DNA of 64,000 nt from Nissolia schottii (lineage: Eukaryota > Streptophyta > Magnoliopsida > Fabales > Fabaceae). How positions within the stretch are numbered: the first letter of the stretch is position 1; the number at the start of each line of letters is the position of its first letter. Below the pieces are notes generated by a model. That model had not been told where the DNA came from. It made no database searches and saw nothing but the letters and a program-made list of their open reading frames with translations. Of the stretch, positions 13,106-24,735 are shown one piece after another. Position numbers and translations under genes: made by a program. The DNA lies in contig QANU01006828.1 of assembly GCA_003254905.1 (NCBI GenBank), positions 811,886-875,885 on the forward strand. Reading direction: 5' to 3'.

Positions 13106-16100
13106 CTAACCCATCCACAACTTCAACACTTTATCCTTGCCACCAGAGGCTACTTTCTCTCCGTCTGGACTCCAATCAACAGAAAAAACCTTTCAATCAA
13201 GAAAACGAGCCCAAATTAGTCACCGTGATGGAATGGGGGGAAATTTTTCAAGAAAAAGCACCCAATATTTGGTATGTAAAGGAGACATACTTCGTCGGAA
13301 TGGCCTGGAAGATCTTGCTTCAACTTCCGAGTCCGAATATCCCAAACCTTCAATCACCAAACACGATGGAAAGGTCAAAGACCTTGCTTTTGCAAATGAA
13401 ATTTGATGTGTTCTAATATACAAACCAAACTTAAAAATTTTCATTGATCCTTTGCGCTTATCCTTCATTCGAAGGAAAGGAAAATCAGCCTTACCTTCAA
13501 TGTAGAATCTTTGCTGCCACTTAAAAGAAGTCTACTATCCGCAGACCAGCTGCACAGCAAAACCCAATATACTAAGTTACAGTTCAAAATGAAATATCTT
13601 TAGCTTGCTGTCCGAAATGAGACGGAATCACTTGTTTTTACCTGATCTGGTAAACAGGCCCAACATGACCACGAAAGGCGGCGACAAATTTCCCTGTAGT
13701 ACCATTCCACAACTTCACAGATTTATCAAAAGATGCACTAGCAACCCATTGCCCATCAGGCGAAAAATAGACATGGTTCACAAGCTGTCGGCAAACAAGA
13801 TTAGCTTATATCATTAAGCCTATAGGACTGAAAATGCATATACATAAAATTATAGCTTAATAAATTTTGTGACTAAATCTGTATTTCAATAAAAACAATT
13901 TCAACTAACAGAATAGTAAGAGAGAGACATCTGCAAATATTTATGATTACAACTTGGATCAAAAAACCAGTAGCAAGAGCCTGTCACATGAGAGAACGCT
14001 CTGCCACAGCCTATTTCAATACTCTACTACTGATAAAAACTGAAAGCAAATTGCATTACAATTTGAAGAAAATATCATTTTGGTTGATTCTCCTTGATAT
14101 GAAGGGGAAAAAATTGTACCTGTTGGTGACCTGTCATGCGAGTTTTAGGGTGCTTGCTGATGAAGGGTTCCCAAAGGAACATGGTAAAATCATCAGATCC
14201 AGAAACCAATCTTTCGGGGGCATTACCCCTCATTTTATTGTACCTTTCAAGAGCAACCTACATTAAACAGCAGCATTCGGTGGCATTAGTAACTAGGGTT
14301 AAACTAGCTAAAATCATTATTCAGCAGACAACAATTACCTTCTTCATTTCCTCTGAAGATGAATATTGTTTTCCAGTATGATCAAAAGCTCCAGTGCGAA
14401 GAACATACTCAGTGCTCAATGCTAAAGAATTAACCCAATGCCCATGTCCCTAAAATAAATACCAAAATATGAAGGAAAAAAAATATTATGACAAAGTAAA
14501 GACTGTAAACCAATATCATCATGAAGCTTATAACAGAAGGAAAGTGTCTGATGGAGCTTTTTTAATAATAATAATAATAATAATAATAAACCCTTATAGT
14601 CAGACTCCAATATACCAGTATTCGTGTTCTTTTGTAAAAACAAAAAAACCAAGGTTTTACTAAAAGGATTCAATTTTGATCCTTTGGTAGTCATCAATAA
14701 TTACCTGAAAATTAGTCAAACTTTTTAAATGATGTGTCAACGCGTCAAATGATAGTATAATGAATCAAAATTTAACTCTGAAATGCTTCACAATATACGG
14801 GAATGCTGAAAGTATAAAGTACTACAACTCTAAGGGAATAAGGCTCACCTTCAGTTCACGAATTAGCTTCCCTTGAGTAGTTTCCCAAACTTTGATTGTA
14901 CAATCCTGGGAACTGTAATAGTAAAACAGATTACAGGGTGATTATAAGCCACTAAAAGTCTAAAACAATAGAGAAAGTGGAAGGAAAGATAGAGGAATAC
15001 CCTGTATAAATGACACCATCTCCACCCCATTTTACACACGTTATTGCAAGTGTGTGCCCACTGAGACATATAACACATTTCCTTAAAGTGACATCCCATA
15101 TCCGAGCATCCCCATCTTTGCTGGCACTTACAAAGCGACGGCAAGGAGCACTCAAGTGAACAGGTTCCCAAGAGATACCAGTAATCCATTTCTTGTGGCC
15201 CTTAATTTAGTCATGATACTTCAAATTTTGTTGTCCAAGAAACATTATAATGGTAAAATGCACAATGGACAAACATCTATCATCAAAATAAATACTGTTC
15301 AACCTAAAAATGTCTCCATAACTAATAATGCTTGATGTTCTTTCATTTTTTTATTATTTTTTGGGCTGAGGATGGGGGGAAGAAAAATGAGGCACATTCA
15401 GGACGAATAACTCGTGTACTTGTAACTAAAATATAATGTAAAACATATCAGCAATACAGTGGCCAGGGGCTAAGTATAAAGAATAACCCAATGAATTTTT
15501 TATAAAGCATCACGGTTTACAATATATACTTTTAGTGGCATGCTCTCAATATGTTTTAATGCAAAATTAAGAGGAAAAAATGAAACAAGCTTTATGATAG
15601 TAATTGGTATTCTAGGATAAAGACTTTACAATTAGTTGATTGCCAGTTGGCTTTCCGGTTTGTGGGTCCCAACATTGAAGTTCTCCAGCCTTGCTCCCAC
15701 TTACAAGATACTTGCCATCTGGTGACCATGCAATACAAAGGACCCAATTCTTGTGTCCTGCATAAAATTCAAACAACTATCAATAGTTACATAAAAGGTT
15801 AAAAAGAGTGCATGTGATTAACTATTTGAATTACAACATATCAAAAACAGAACAACTGCATGAAACAGATTTAGCCTACACAATCTATAAAGAATTCCTT
15901 TCTAACAATACAATTGTGAGCAAAATCCAATTTGAGCTATCATTTTTTAAAAAAGAATTTCATGAGTGCTTAATATCCAATCATCTTTCAGTGTCAAACC
16001 TGTGCAAGTGAACAACGGTGTCTGAGTGCCAAGGTCCCAAAGGCGTACGGTTGTATCACCGGAACCACTTGCCAGGTGCCTCCCATCAGGACTGAAGGCA

Positions 16101-16813
16101 ACACTCAGCACAGCTTCTCCATGACCTACAAACAATCCCAGGAGCATGAATTCCAAATGATACGAGAATAACACACACATTAAGATAAAATCTTCAATAG
16201 CCAACCATATTCCTGACAATGATATGTTGTGACAGGATATAAAATCCACATGTTTCATACCAGAAATAGTTGCAGAACATCGATTGACAGGACGAATCCG
16301 GAAAATAGCTTGAGGTTGACAAACTATAGGCAGTGCCTTCTCCACCGAAACTGAAATACAGTGTTTAAATCAAAGTAACAAACCAGAGAACTAAAGAAAA
16401 ACACAAATAAAGAGTTAAAGTGGCTGCAAACACAAGCAAAGGTGAGTATAGCAGTAGTACTAGCCTTTGTGTTTGTGCAAGTAGGATTCAAGTGGAACAA
16501 GCAGCTCCTCATCCGAAATGTAAAAAGAATATGGCAATTTCTCCTCCTAAATTGGGAAACAGATAAGATACATAGTGAATGAACGAGCATAAAGATATAC
16601 CCAATTCGAATAAAGACGCGTTGAAATGGTGTGAGGGATTGAAATTACGTTGTTGAGAAGCTTATTGACGATGAGTTGGAGCTGTTGAGGACCAGCGTTC
16701 TGAGGGAGGTACATGGCAGCTCCCATTGGAGCTCCGTCAGGGTGCGTCAACAGGCACATCACGTTGTTGATTGTTGCTGTCTCCTCCATCTTCTCCTCTG
16801 CCACTTCCTCCAT
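13106..16813 (-). CDS. NLE1: Notchless homolog (NLE), WD40 ribosome-assembly factor
   Basis: Thirteen coding exons: 16649-16813, 16465-16546, 16261-16350, 16000-16125, 15630-15757, 15001-15200, 14849-14912, 14339-14449, 14120-14257, 13642-13784, 13495-13549, 13291-13347 and 13106-13189. They give 480 residues, the family's normal length. Notchless/Rsa4 acts on pre-60S ribosomal particles, where its N-terminal ubiquitin-like NLE domain is gripped by the MIDAS domain of the AAA ATPase Midasin (Rea1/MDN1). That domain spans about 15-100 ([22 protein letters not shown]). The [16 protein letters not shown] segment leads into eight WD repeats, for example [36 protein letters not shown] and [14 protein letters not shown]. 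The last ends DKVLKLWMG. Intron 2 uses a GC donor (CAAAG/GCTAGT). The only frame-compatible reading restores HKHKVSVEK, as in other NLE proteins. Confidence 0.95.
14564..14589. repeat. (AAT)n microsatellite in a Notchless intron
   Basis: A run of AAT units lies in the intron between exons 7 and 8. It is a simple repeat with no visible effect on the splice sites. Confidence 0.8.
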
Positions 16814-17114
16814 CTCTCTCTACTTCTCTCTCGCTAGTCGGAAGAGGAAGAAGGACAAGAGCAACGAGTGCTGCCTTCGCGGTTCAGCGATTCGGGGTTT
16901 CTTGCTTGTGATTGTGTTTATCTGCTTTGCACTTTCAGTGGGTTGCGTTTTCGGTTTCAGCTGCAGTCAGCAACTGGCACCGTCGGCGGCGGGAGAATCC
17001 AGCAGCGGCGGCAGTTAAAGGGAGCTGCTTCTCCCTCTCTCTTTCTCTAACCACTCTCTTTCTGTTAGGGCTGCGTCTTCCTCTTCCTTTTTTTACTCTG
17101 TTTGCCTCTTTATA

Positions 17115-17866
17115 ATTTTATTTTACAATTATTATTTATTCTATTGAATATTTAAGTTTTTAGTATACTTTCAAATTCTTCTTAGAGGCAGTGGGTCACA
17201 TTGGTTTTCAAATTATGAAAATTGTCCTGAGTTAAGCTTGTGAAAAATAGATTAAATTAATTTTTTAAAGGTGATAAATTTCATCAATATCAAAAAGATT
17301 AAATTGATTTATCAACTTCATAAATTAATGCAATTATTTTTATATTTTAAAGATAAATTTGATTAATGTTTATAATTCATATAATCATTTGAGATAATAA
17401 CTACTTTAGTCATTGAAAGTGTTGAGTCATGTGCCTTGTTTAAATTTAAAATTTAATCATTTTAATATTTAAAATTATAAATTATAAATCAAATTAGTTA
17501 ATATTTCATTTACAGTTTAACTATTATTACAATCTCATTTAATATAATAAATAACAAAATATGATAATAAAATAAATTATTAATTTAATCTATAATTTAT
17601 TATTTTAATAAATAAAATATCAAATTTTAAATTTAACAAATTTTTAAATTTATATTTTAAGGATGAAAATAAATATTACATCAACTATTTTCTTAATTTA
17701 TAGATAAATTTAACCGATGTTTAAAACATCTTTTAGGACTTTTTAATTTTCCCTTGTCCTAATTTTTTTAATAAAAAAAAGAAATGTAAAACCCCAAACC
17801 CTAACAAAAACCCTGTTACTGGCCTCACTGAGGTCAGCTGATATCAGAACCCAGAAAACCACCGCA
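17115..17866. other. AT-rich divergent intergenic region
   Basis: This lies between the start of the Notchless gene (leader up to about 17010) and the start of the PORR gene at 17867, which point away from each other. It must hold both promoters. It is extremely AT-rich and contains repeated stretches like those of decayed legume MITEs, but I cannot delimit one. Confidence 0.4.
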
Positions 17867-19541
17867 ATGAGGTTGATCATCCTCTTCTCCAAGTCCAACC
17901 GTCGCAACGAGCACCAGCACCACAACCTCAACCACCTCCGAACCCTATTCGACGGCACCTTCAAGGCCGTCAGGGACCGCGGCCTCGACCACGCCGTGGA
18001 GCGAGAGAAGAACCTCAAGCCACTCGTCAACCTCAAGAACCTCATCAAACGCGAGCCTTCCAAGTCCCTCCCACTCTCCACCATCTCCGACAACAGGATA
18101 ATCCTCCAATTGCCATTCCGCCCCATCGAATTCACCCGCAAGTACCCCTCCGTGTTCACCGAGTTCCTCCCCGCCGGAGTCTCCGCCGCAGCCGCCGGCG
18201 TCCACCCCCACATCCGCCTCACCCCCGAGGCGATCTCCCTCGACTCCGATGAGCAGCTCGTGTACCAGAGCGACGGTTACAAGGAGCAGCTCGCCAACCG
18301 CCTCTTGAAGCTCCTGATGATCTCGAGAATCCACCAGATCCCTCTCAGAACCCTCGAATCCTTGAAATGGGACCTAGGTCTCCCTCACGATTACGTTCAC
18401 AGCGTGATCCCCGATTTCCCTGATTACTTCCGCGTCGTTCAAGGAAAAAATCGTGGATTTGGGAACGACGACGACAGGTATTGAATTTAAGATTAACTAA
18501 CCTCTGATTAACTAACATAACGGATATATCTCTTCTGATGGCAGGGTTTTGGAGCTGGTTTGTTGGAGCAACGAATTGGCGGTTTCGGTTATGGAGAAGA
18601 GGAGGAAGAAGAAGGAGGTTGGGAATGGGAATTGGAATGATGAAATGGTGTTTCCTGTGCAGTTTTCTAGCGGGTTTGAGAAGGATAGCAAGTACGAGAG
18701 GTGGTTGAGTCAGTGGCAGAAGCTGCCTTATGTGTCTCCTTATGAGAACGCAGCTCATCTTTCGGCTTCCAGCGACGAATCGGATAGGTGGGTGGTTGGT
18801 GTTTTGCACGAGATTCTTCACATTTTGGTTCCCAAGAAGACTGAGAAGGACAATGTGCTTGTGATTGGGGAGTGGTTGGGACTGAGGTCAAGGTTCAAGA
18901 GGGCGCTGCTTCAGCACCCTGGGATATTCTATCTGTCTAGTAAGATTGGGACACAGACTGTGGTTTTGAGGGAAGGTTACAAGAGGGGGTCGTTGGCTGA
19001 AGATCATCCATTGATGGATTTGAGGAGCCAGTATATTCATCTCATGAACACTGTCAAGGAAGATAGCAACGCAAGTAAGGCTATTCCAGGAAAAAGCAAT
19101 CCGAAAGAGTCCAACGCCAAGGACCTTGAAGGGAGTGGAGTAGGAGAGAATGATGAGAAGAGTGGGGAGGAGCACGAGGGGGAGAGGCACTCTTTTAAAG
19201 CCGAGGCGGAGGATGATAGTGAGGATGACTTTGATGATGATGATGATGATGAAGATGATGAAGAGCAGCCTCGTAGAGGTAACCGTAAAGCTGCTGTCAG
19301 TAGTTGGGGCAGACAAGTAGGGAAAGTTAACTTCAACGGCAAGAAGCCTTTGAGAGACTCTCGAAGAGAAAGACCGGCTAGGAAGTTTGATCAGAAGACT
19401 AGGGAGAAAGTTCCATCAGAAGTTTCTAAAAGAACACAAGTAAGAGGTAGGGATAGAGATGATGAGAGTGAGAGTTCAGTACAGAGATTAAGATCCTCTA
19501 GAAGTAGGGGAAGGTTACATTGCAAGAACACCTCTGTTTAG
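17867..19541 (+). CDS. PORR-domain protein (WHAT'S THIS FACTOR 1-like), organelle RNA splicing
   Basis: There are two exons, 17867-18477 and 18545-19541, with a 67-bp GT-AG intron. They give 535 residues. PORR (formerly DUF860) proteins bind group II introns in plastids or mitochondria and help splice them. The domain runs from about residue 30 (RDRGLDHAVEREKNLKPLV) to about 370. Visible family blocks are FTRKYPSVFTEF, KLLMISRIHQIPLRTL, LGLPHDYVHSVIPDFPDYF, and after the intron LELVCWSNELAVS and HPGIFYLSSKIGTQTVVLRE. The start (MRLIILFSKSNRRN) is short, basic and hydrophobic, compatible with an organelle transit peptide. The C-terminal 165 residues are not PORR. They hold an acidic tract around 424-450 (runs of Asp/Glu) followed by an Arg/Lys-rich tail. 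Codons in exon 1 are markedly GC-rich at third positions compared with exon 2. Which organelle and which introns it serves cannot be told from the sequence. Confidence 0.9.
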
Positions 19542-19880
19542 TGAAGATTTAATCTGTTTTCGGCAGCTACCACATGTGCAGGTAGGTTGTTCCTGCTCTT
19601 GTATCTTGATCCTTGCCTGTTATAAGTTTTTAAGGTTACAAATTTTGGCATCTCTTACTGCCGCTGTTTGTTTATTGAATACGTTGTTCAGCGTTTACGT
19701 TGTATATTTCCATATTTATAGGAAATGAGAGAAATGGGAGGAAGGTGATTTCTTGGATTTCCTTATGTGATGAAATGTACCTTGAGTGTTCTGTTCTATT
19801 TGGTTGTGGATTTGGTCCATTTGTCTGAAGTTTCTGAGACGATGGCAGAACTCATTTCATACCTTACGGAATGGCCAAGT

Positions 19881-20015
19881 AACCCTTGTTTGGAAGGTAT
19901 CTAAGTGGAGGGAGTGGAAGGGCAAAGGAGGGTCACCTTATCCCTCCCTTGCCACCCAAAGCCCCCATTTTGTGACCCTCCAAATTGGGGCTCATTAAAC
20001 ATTCAAACAAGGGTT
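19881..20015. mobile_element. 135-bp MITE with perfect 12-bp terminal inverted repeats
   Basis: The left end is AACCCTTGTTTG (19881-19892) and the right end CAAACAAGGGTT (20004-20015), exact inverse complements. The inside is also partly palindromic (GGAGGGTCAC against GTGACCCTCC). There is no coding capacity. The target duplication is unclear, so I give no superfamily. It lies just downstream of the PORR gene. Confidence 0.6.
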
Positions 20016-23000
20016 TACATGACTTGAGTCATTCCATCATTAAAAAACTCTCAAACATAGCCTTAGTTTCTCACATTCTGTATTCTGGAGTTTGGCGTTT
20101 TAGTTAATGTTATTGAGTGTAAAACAGAAGAAAAGTTATTACTGTATAGGCGTATCACATCATTCTTAGGCACATACTCTAAAAGTTGGTGGAGCCCATG
20201 AATGAATGAGTGCATTTAAAATAAAGGTAGGCAAATTTGTATTACCTAAGAATCTCTCACAACAAGTAGATGTAAAGTGTAAAAAGCTGATAAACTATTT
20301 CATCATGTTTCTTCGGCCAGTGAAGCATGATTCCCAGTGTAACCTCATATTCTGGGACTAGAGCCGAAGGGTCCATACCAGCAAAACAAAGCCCAAAAGT
20401 TAGTGTGGGTTTAGGCTGCTATCTGAACCAAGCTGGTGGTACCTTGTCATAGCCCAAGTTGACTTAGTTATCACACAGCAATATTTCGATGGTCCAAATG
20501 TGAAAAACGTTCAAAATTCAGTGGATGTGTTCTAACATACAGGGTGAATTTATTACCCTACTATTTGTAAAATAAAACTCAAAATGTTTAGTAAAAGCTA
20601 GACCGTACTAGATCTTTTGGTTTTTTACTCTTGCAATCAACGGTTGAAGTTATACACTCTTTTTAGACTACATAGAAGAATTAATCTTCAAACCCGATAA
20701 GATGCTATAATGTAGTTTTATCCATGGCATTTATTTATATAATGAAAAAAGGCTCAGCCTATTATTGTTGTTATCTTGCGAGTGTAAGCGAATTTGCAGT
20801 TTTTACAAAGTTAATTTATCTTGGTGGTGATGAGCTGGAGTTTTGTTGGAAAGTGTCCGTGAAGAGTTAGTTCATGATATAGACTAATATGATGATGATG
20901 CGGATACATCACTTAGATTTATAGAAATCAGCCACGCAATCTCACTTCACCTTAGTTTTAAGGTTCAAGTTTTAATTTGTGGCTGAAATTGGCTGAACAT
21001 GTTGTATTAGGGGTTGTTATGTTCTATGGCAAACAAAGTTGGAAACTGAAATTGAAATGCACATTGTGCTTTGTCTCCAATCCAGGAATTGGTGGTTGCT
21101 TCCCCTTCGCCAATGAGAATATAATGAAATGCGCATGAATTGAATAGTCATTTTCCACTCATACACTTCATTCATTGAATTTTTCAGGGACATTGAATTT
21201 CATCAATTTGTTTTTCGAATAAAAAATTAAAATAATATAAATAAGTATATGATCATTTCATTTTATTTTTTAAAAAACATAAAATTGTGTTAGTAAAAAA
21301 ATCATGTAAATGAATCATGAAGTCTATAACAATTGGGAGTTAACTGAGTTTTTTAAATATGTAATAAAGGTTTGATTCTTGGTCGAACTAATTACTATTT
21401 CTAACTGTGATAGCTGTGAATATCCTTAGTGAGAACTTAAAAAAATGTAGATGCATTTTTTTGGTCATTTTAATTAAGATAAAAAAATTTAGGAAAATTT
21501 ATGAAATTAATTTTTTTCCCAATTTTCAAAACCTTGCAATTTAAACCAAATGTGATGGTAAGTCCGTGAAAAATCTAGCTGATGACTGTAGAAATCAAAC
21601 GCACCTCATTTCTTCTCAACAAAGCACTTTTCTTTTTCTTTCTTTCTATCTAAAGCAGTTTCAGGGGGCAAGTTATGGTATACAGAAAATGACCCTTCAA
21701 CATTTGTCTTCTTGTATGAAGCCTTCATTCCTCCGTACACATGGCCATTCCTCTTTTTATCAGTGGATTTTGATAATGATTGCATAAAGATGATTTCATT
21801 TCACTCACTATAGTGCTGCACTACAGAGCATCCTAATCAAATCAGATATTACGAGATCATTCACAAACACCGCATTATTTTATATATATTCTATCATTAT
21901 ATGGCTCCCATTTTCCTTCCTTGTTAACTAGCCTTGTTATTTTCACAGTCACTTTCTTTTTTTTAAACATATTTTCATAGCAACTAGCATATGTAACAAA
22001 ATCTGAAAATTATTATTTATTTTTCTTGATGTTGATATATTCTTTAATCTGAAAAATAGGAGAAAAAAATTGACCTTAATTAATAGATGCTAAATTATTT
22101 TTTATGCATTTACATTGTAACAAAATTTTACATTATTACTAAATCATAAAATTGTCACATAAATAAAAGTAGTTAAATTTAATACTCATTATCTCAAAAG
22201 TTAACTCATCCCTTAAGATTTAGGGACTAACGTAGGCAATTAAAAAAAATTTAGAGGCTAAGTTCACACTTTAATTTTTTTAAAAACCAAGTTGAACATC
22301 AAAACATTTTTTAAGGAACAACTTGGATATTAACCTATTTCATTTTATATTACCAACCTCCTTCAATTTTAGGGAGTAATTTGAAAATGTGTTGAACTTT
22401 AAAATTAATTCTTTTTTAAAAATAACTAATGTTTCTGACTTGTACAATTGAGGGCATACAAAGGGAAAATGAAATGTAAAAAGTGAAAATGATGGAGCAC
22501 AAATATAATATGATATGTCACTCACTGTATATGTCAATCTGTAAAGTTGTAAAGATGCCTATAATGTGCTCATCCCTAACCACTTCTTTTGCTATTACCT
22601 GGAAAGGTGCCTAGTACCACTTTTCTAGTGTTGCTATGAGAAAAAGTTTAAAATACAAATAACTAGTAAAAGAAAATGTAAAATCATTTGTTTGGATCCT
22701 TTTGACATTGGAGTTGAAATTGAAATTGTAGTCTAAAACTTTATATTCAATTCTAATTCTAGCATCAATTGATTCAATTCAATATCAAATCTATGCACTA
22801 TACTGGAACTTTGTACAAATGTCAATGATTTGGTTCTGTTTTATTTAACGCTTAAATTTGAACTATACTAATGTTAATTGCATTCAAATTTTACCAATGA
22901 AACCAAATTTTAGAAATTCTTAGAATCGACCAAGTCACGATTCATTACTTTTTTTTTCAATTCCTTTATTTTATTAACTCAACTCCTTATTTATATTATT

Positions 23001-23738
23001 CTGTTAATTAATAATTATATGATCTGATATATCACTAAGAGCACAAAGCCACAAACACTAGTAAAAGTTGATGTTGTTAAAGACATAACTCACTTCAAAT
23101 AAAAAATGATATTTGTACTCATAATTTTTAATATCATTTAGATATGAAAAATAGTGAAATACTATTAAATCCAATAGTTGTTCAACACAAATTATGTGGC
23201 ACACATTTTTTTCAATCTCTAAATGATTGTTTTCATCATCAAACTCTACTAACAAATCAAATAGCCTTCCTGTATCAAGCAACATAAACTCGGGCTAAAT
23301 AGCTTTACTCTTTGAATATTTGGGGATATCAATGTATAAATAGTTTGGATTTTAAGTATAATTATAATAAATGTAATAATTATGATAAGGTATTTAATAA
23401 TTGATGTGAGTATTGTTATATGTTAGGTAAAGTAGGTTGGAGTTTAATATTAATGGCAAAGTTACTCTCTTACATGGAGAGACATTGATATTTGCTCTAT
23501 TGATGACTTCTTGGATGGTATGTTTGTACACATAAATCAGGAGGATTTAATATTAATGTTAGGTAAAGTATAGTAGCCCATAAAGATTAGTGAATGATAA
23601 AGAAAGTAAATGCATAAAGTTAAATGGGGAACTCTATAACATTAATTAAGTTGAAATGTCAGATTAATTTCTTTATAGTAAAGTAATGCTAGGGCAAACC
23701 TAAATGCGTGACCACCATAGGTGAAAAAATAAGTGTGT

Positions 23739-23752
23739 GGGGGGGGGGGGGN
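23739..23752. repeat. Poly-G run ending in an unresolved base
   Basis: A run of G ends at an N at 23752. The true run length is uncertain in the assembly. Confidence 0.8.
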
Positions 23753-24701
23753 TTGTGCAAAAGGATCGGGATTGAAAATGAAAATAACAACTTGATAAAT
23801 AAGAAAGGTCATATCCATCTAGACAAGCACAAAGTTTGGATGCAAACTAAGTAGGGATGTTGTGGGAATGCATTATGATTTTTCACATTTTACTTAATAA
23901 AGTTGTATAGCAGCAAAATACTGAAATGAAAGATAGTGAAAGCTAATTTTAGAAGAATTTTATTATTTGAATTCGTTGTAGTTAGAATATTGTTTAGAGT
24001 CACTATTTGTTTATTATTTGATGAGATTTTAATAGAGAGTAAATCTTATTAAAATTCCATTCAATATGATGAATAGAGAATAACTTAATACAATACAAAA
24101 TTATATGTACAACATGAGTACAAATGTCATTTCTCAGTTTGAGAGAAAGGGAAGATTTGAAATCTTAGAAACCTGTCCTATTGTCTCACTCATGGGTTCC
24201 GGGTCCTAAGTTGTGTTGTCATATTATTAGCACATTGTCTCCTTGAAACCCAACCAAATCAAAGTTTCAATTCAAAGTGTGGGGTCCCTTTTTGTGCGTT
24301 CATGCAGTTCTGGTGGGGGATACGCTAATCATTTTTACTTATCCAACTAAAACATTCAATCTAAACCCCTCTTTTTTGCATGCCAAAGCACCATTTAGGT
24401 TTCAAGATTTGATCTTCTGAAAAAACAAAGCAAAAACATAAGGGATAAAAAAGGGAGAAATGTGAAAGGAACAAAGTGTGTTGATGATAGAAGTGGGTGC
24501 CGTGCCCGTGCAGAATTGGTAACACTAACATTGTCACTTTATAATAGGAAACATGTCATGCTTATTAAAATGTCTTTAAGGTACAATAATGATTGAATGA
24601 GTTTAAAATTCGGTGTCCTTTCGGTATAAAACAATCATACTACCAACGAATTAAAATGCACCAAGTCATTAATATAGATGATGTTTTATTATTTCAACCC
24701 A

Positions 24702-24734
<33 letters not shown>
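24702..24734. repeat. (AAT)11 microsatellite
   Basis: Eleven uninterrupted AAT units lie in intergenic DNA. Confidence 0.9.
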
Positions 24735-24735
<1 letters not shown>

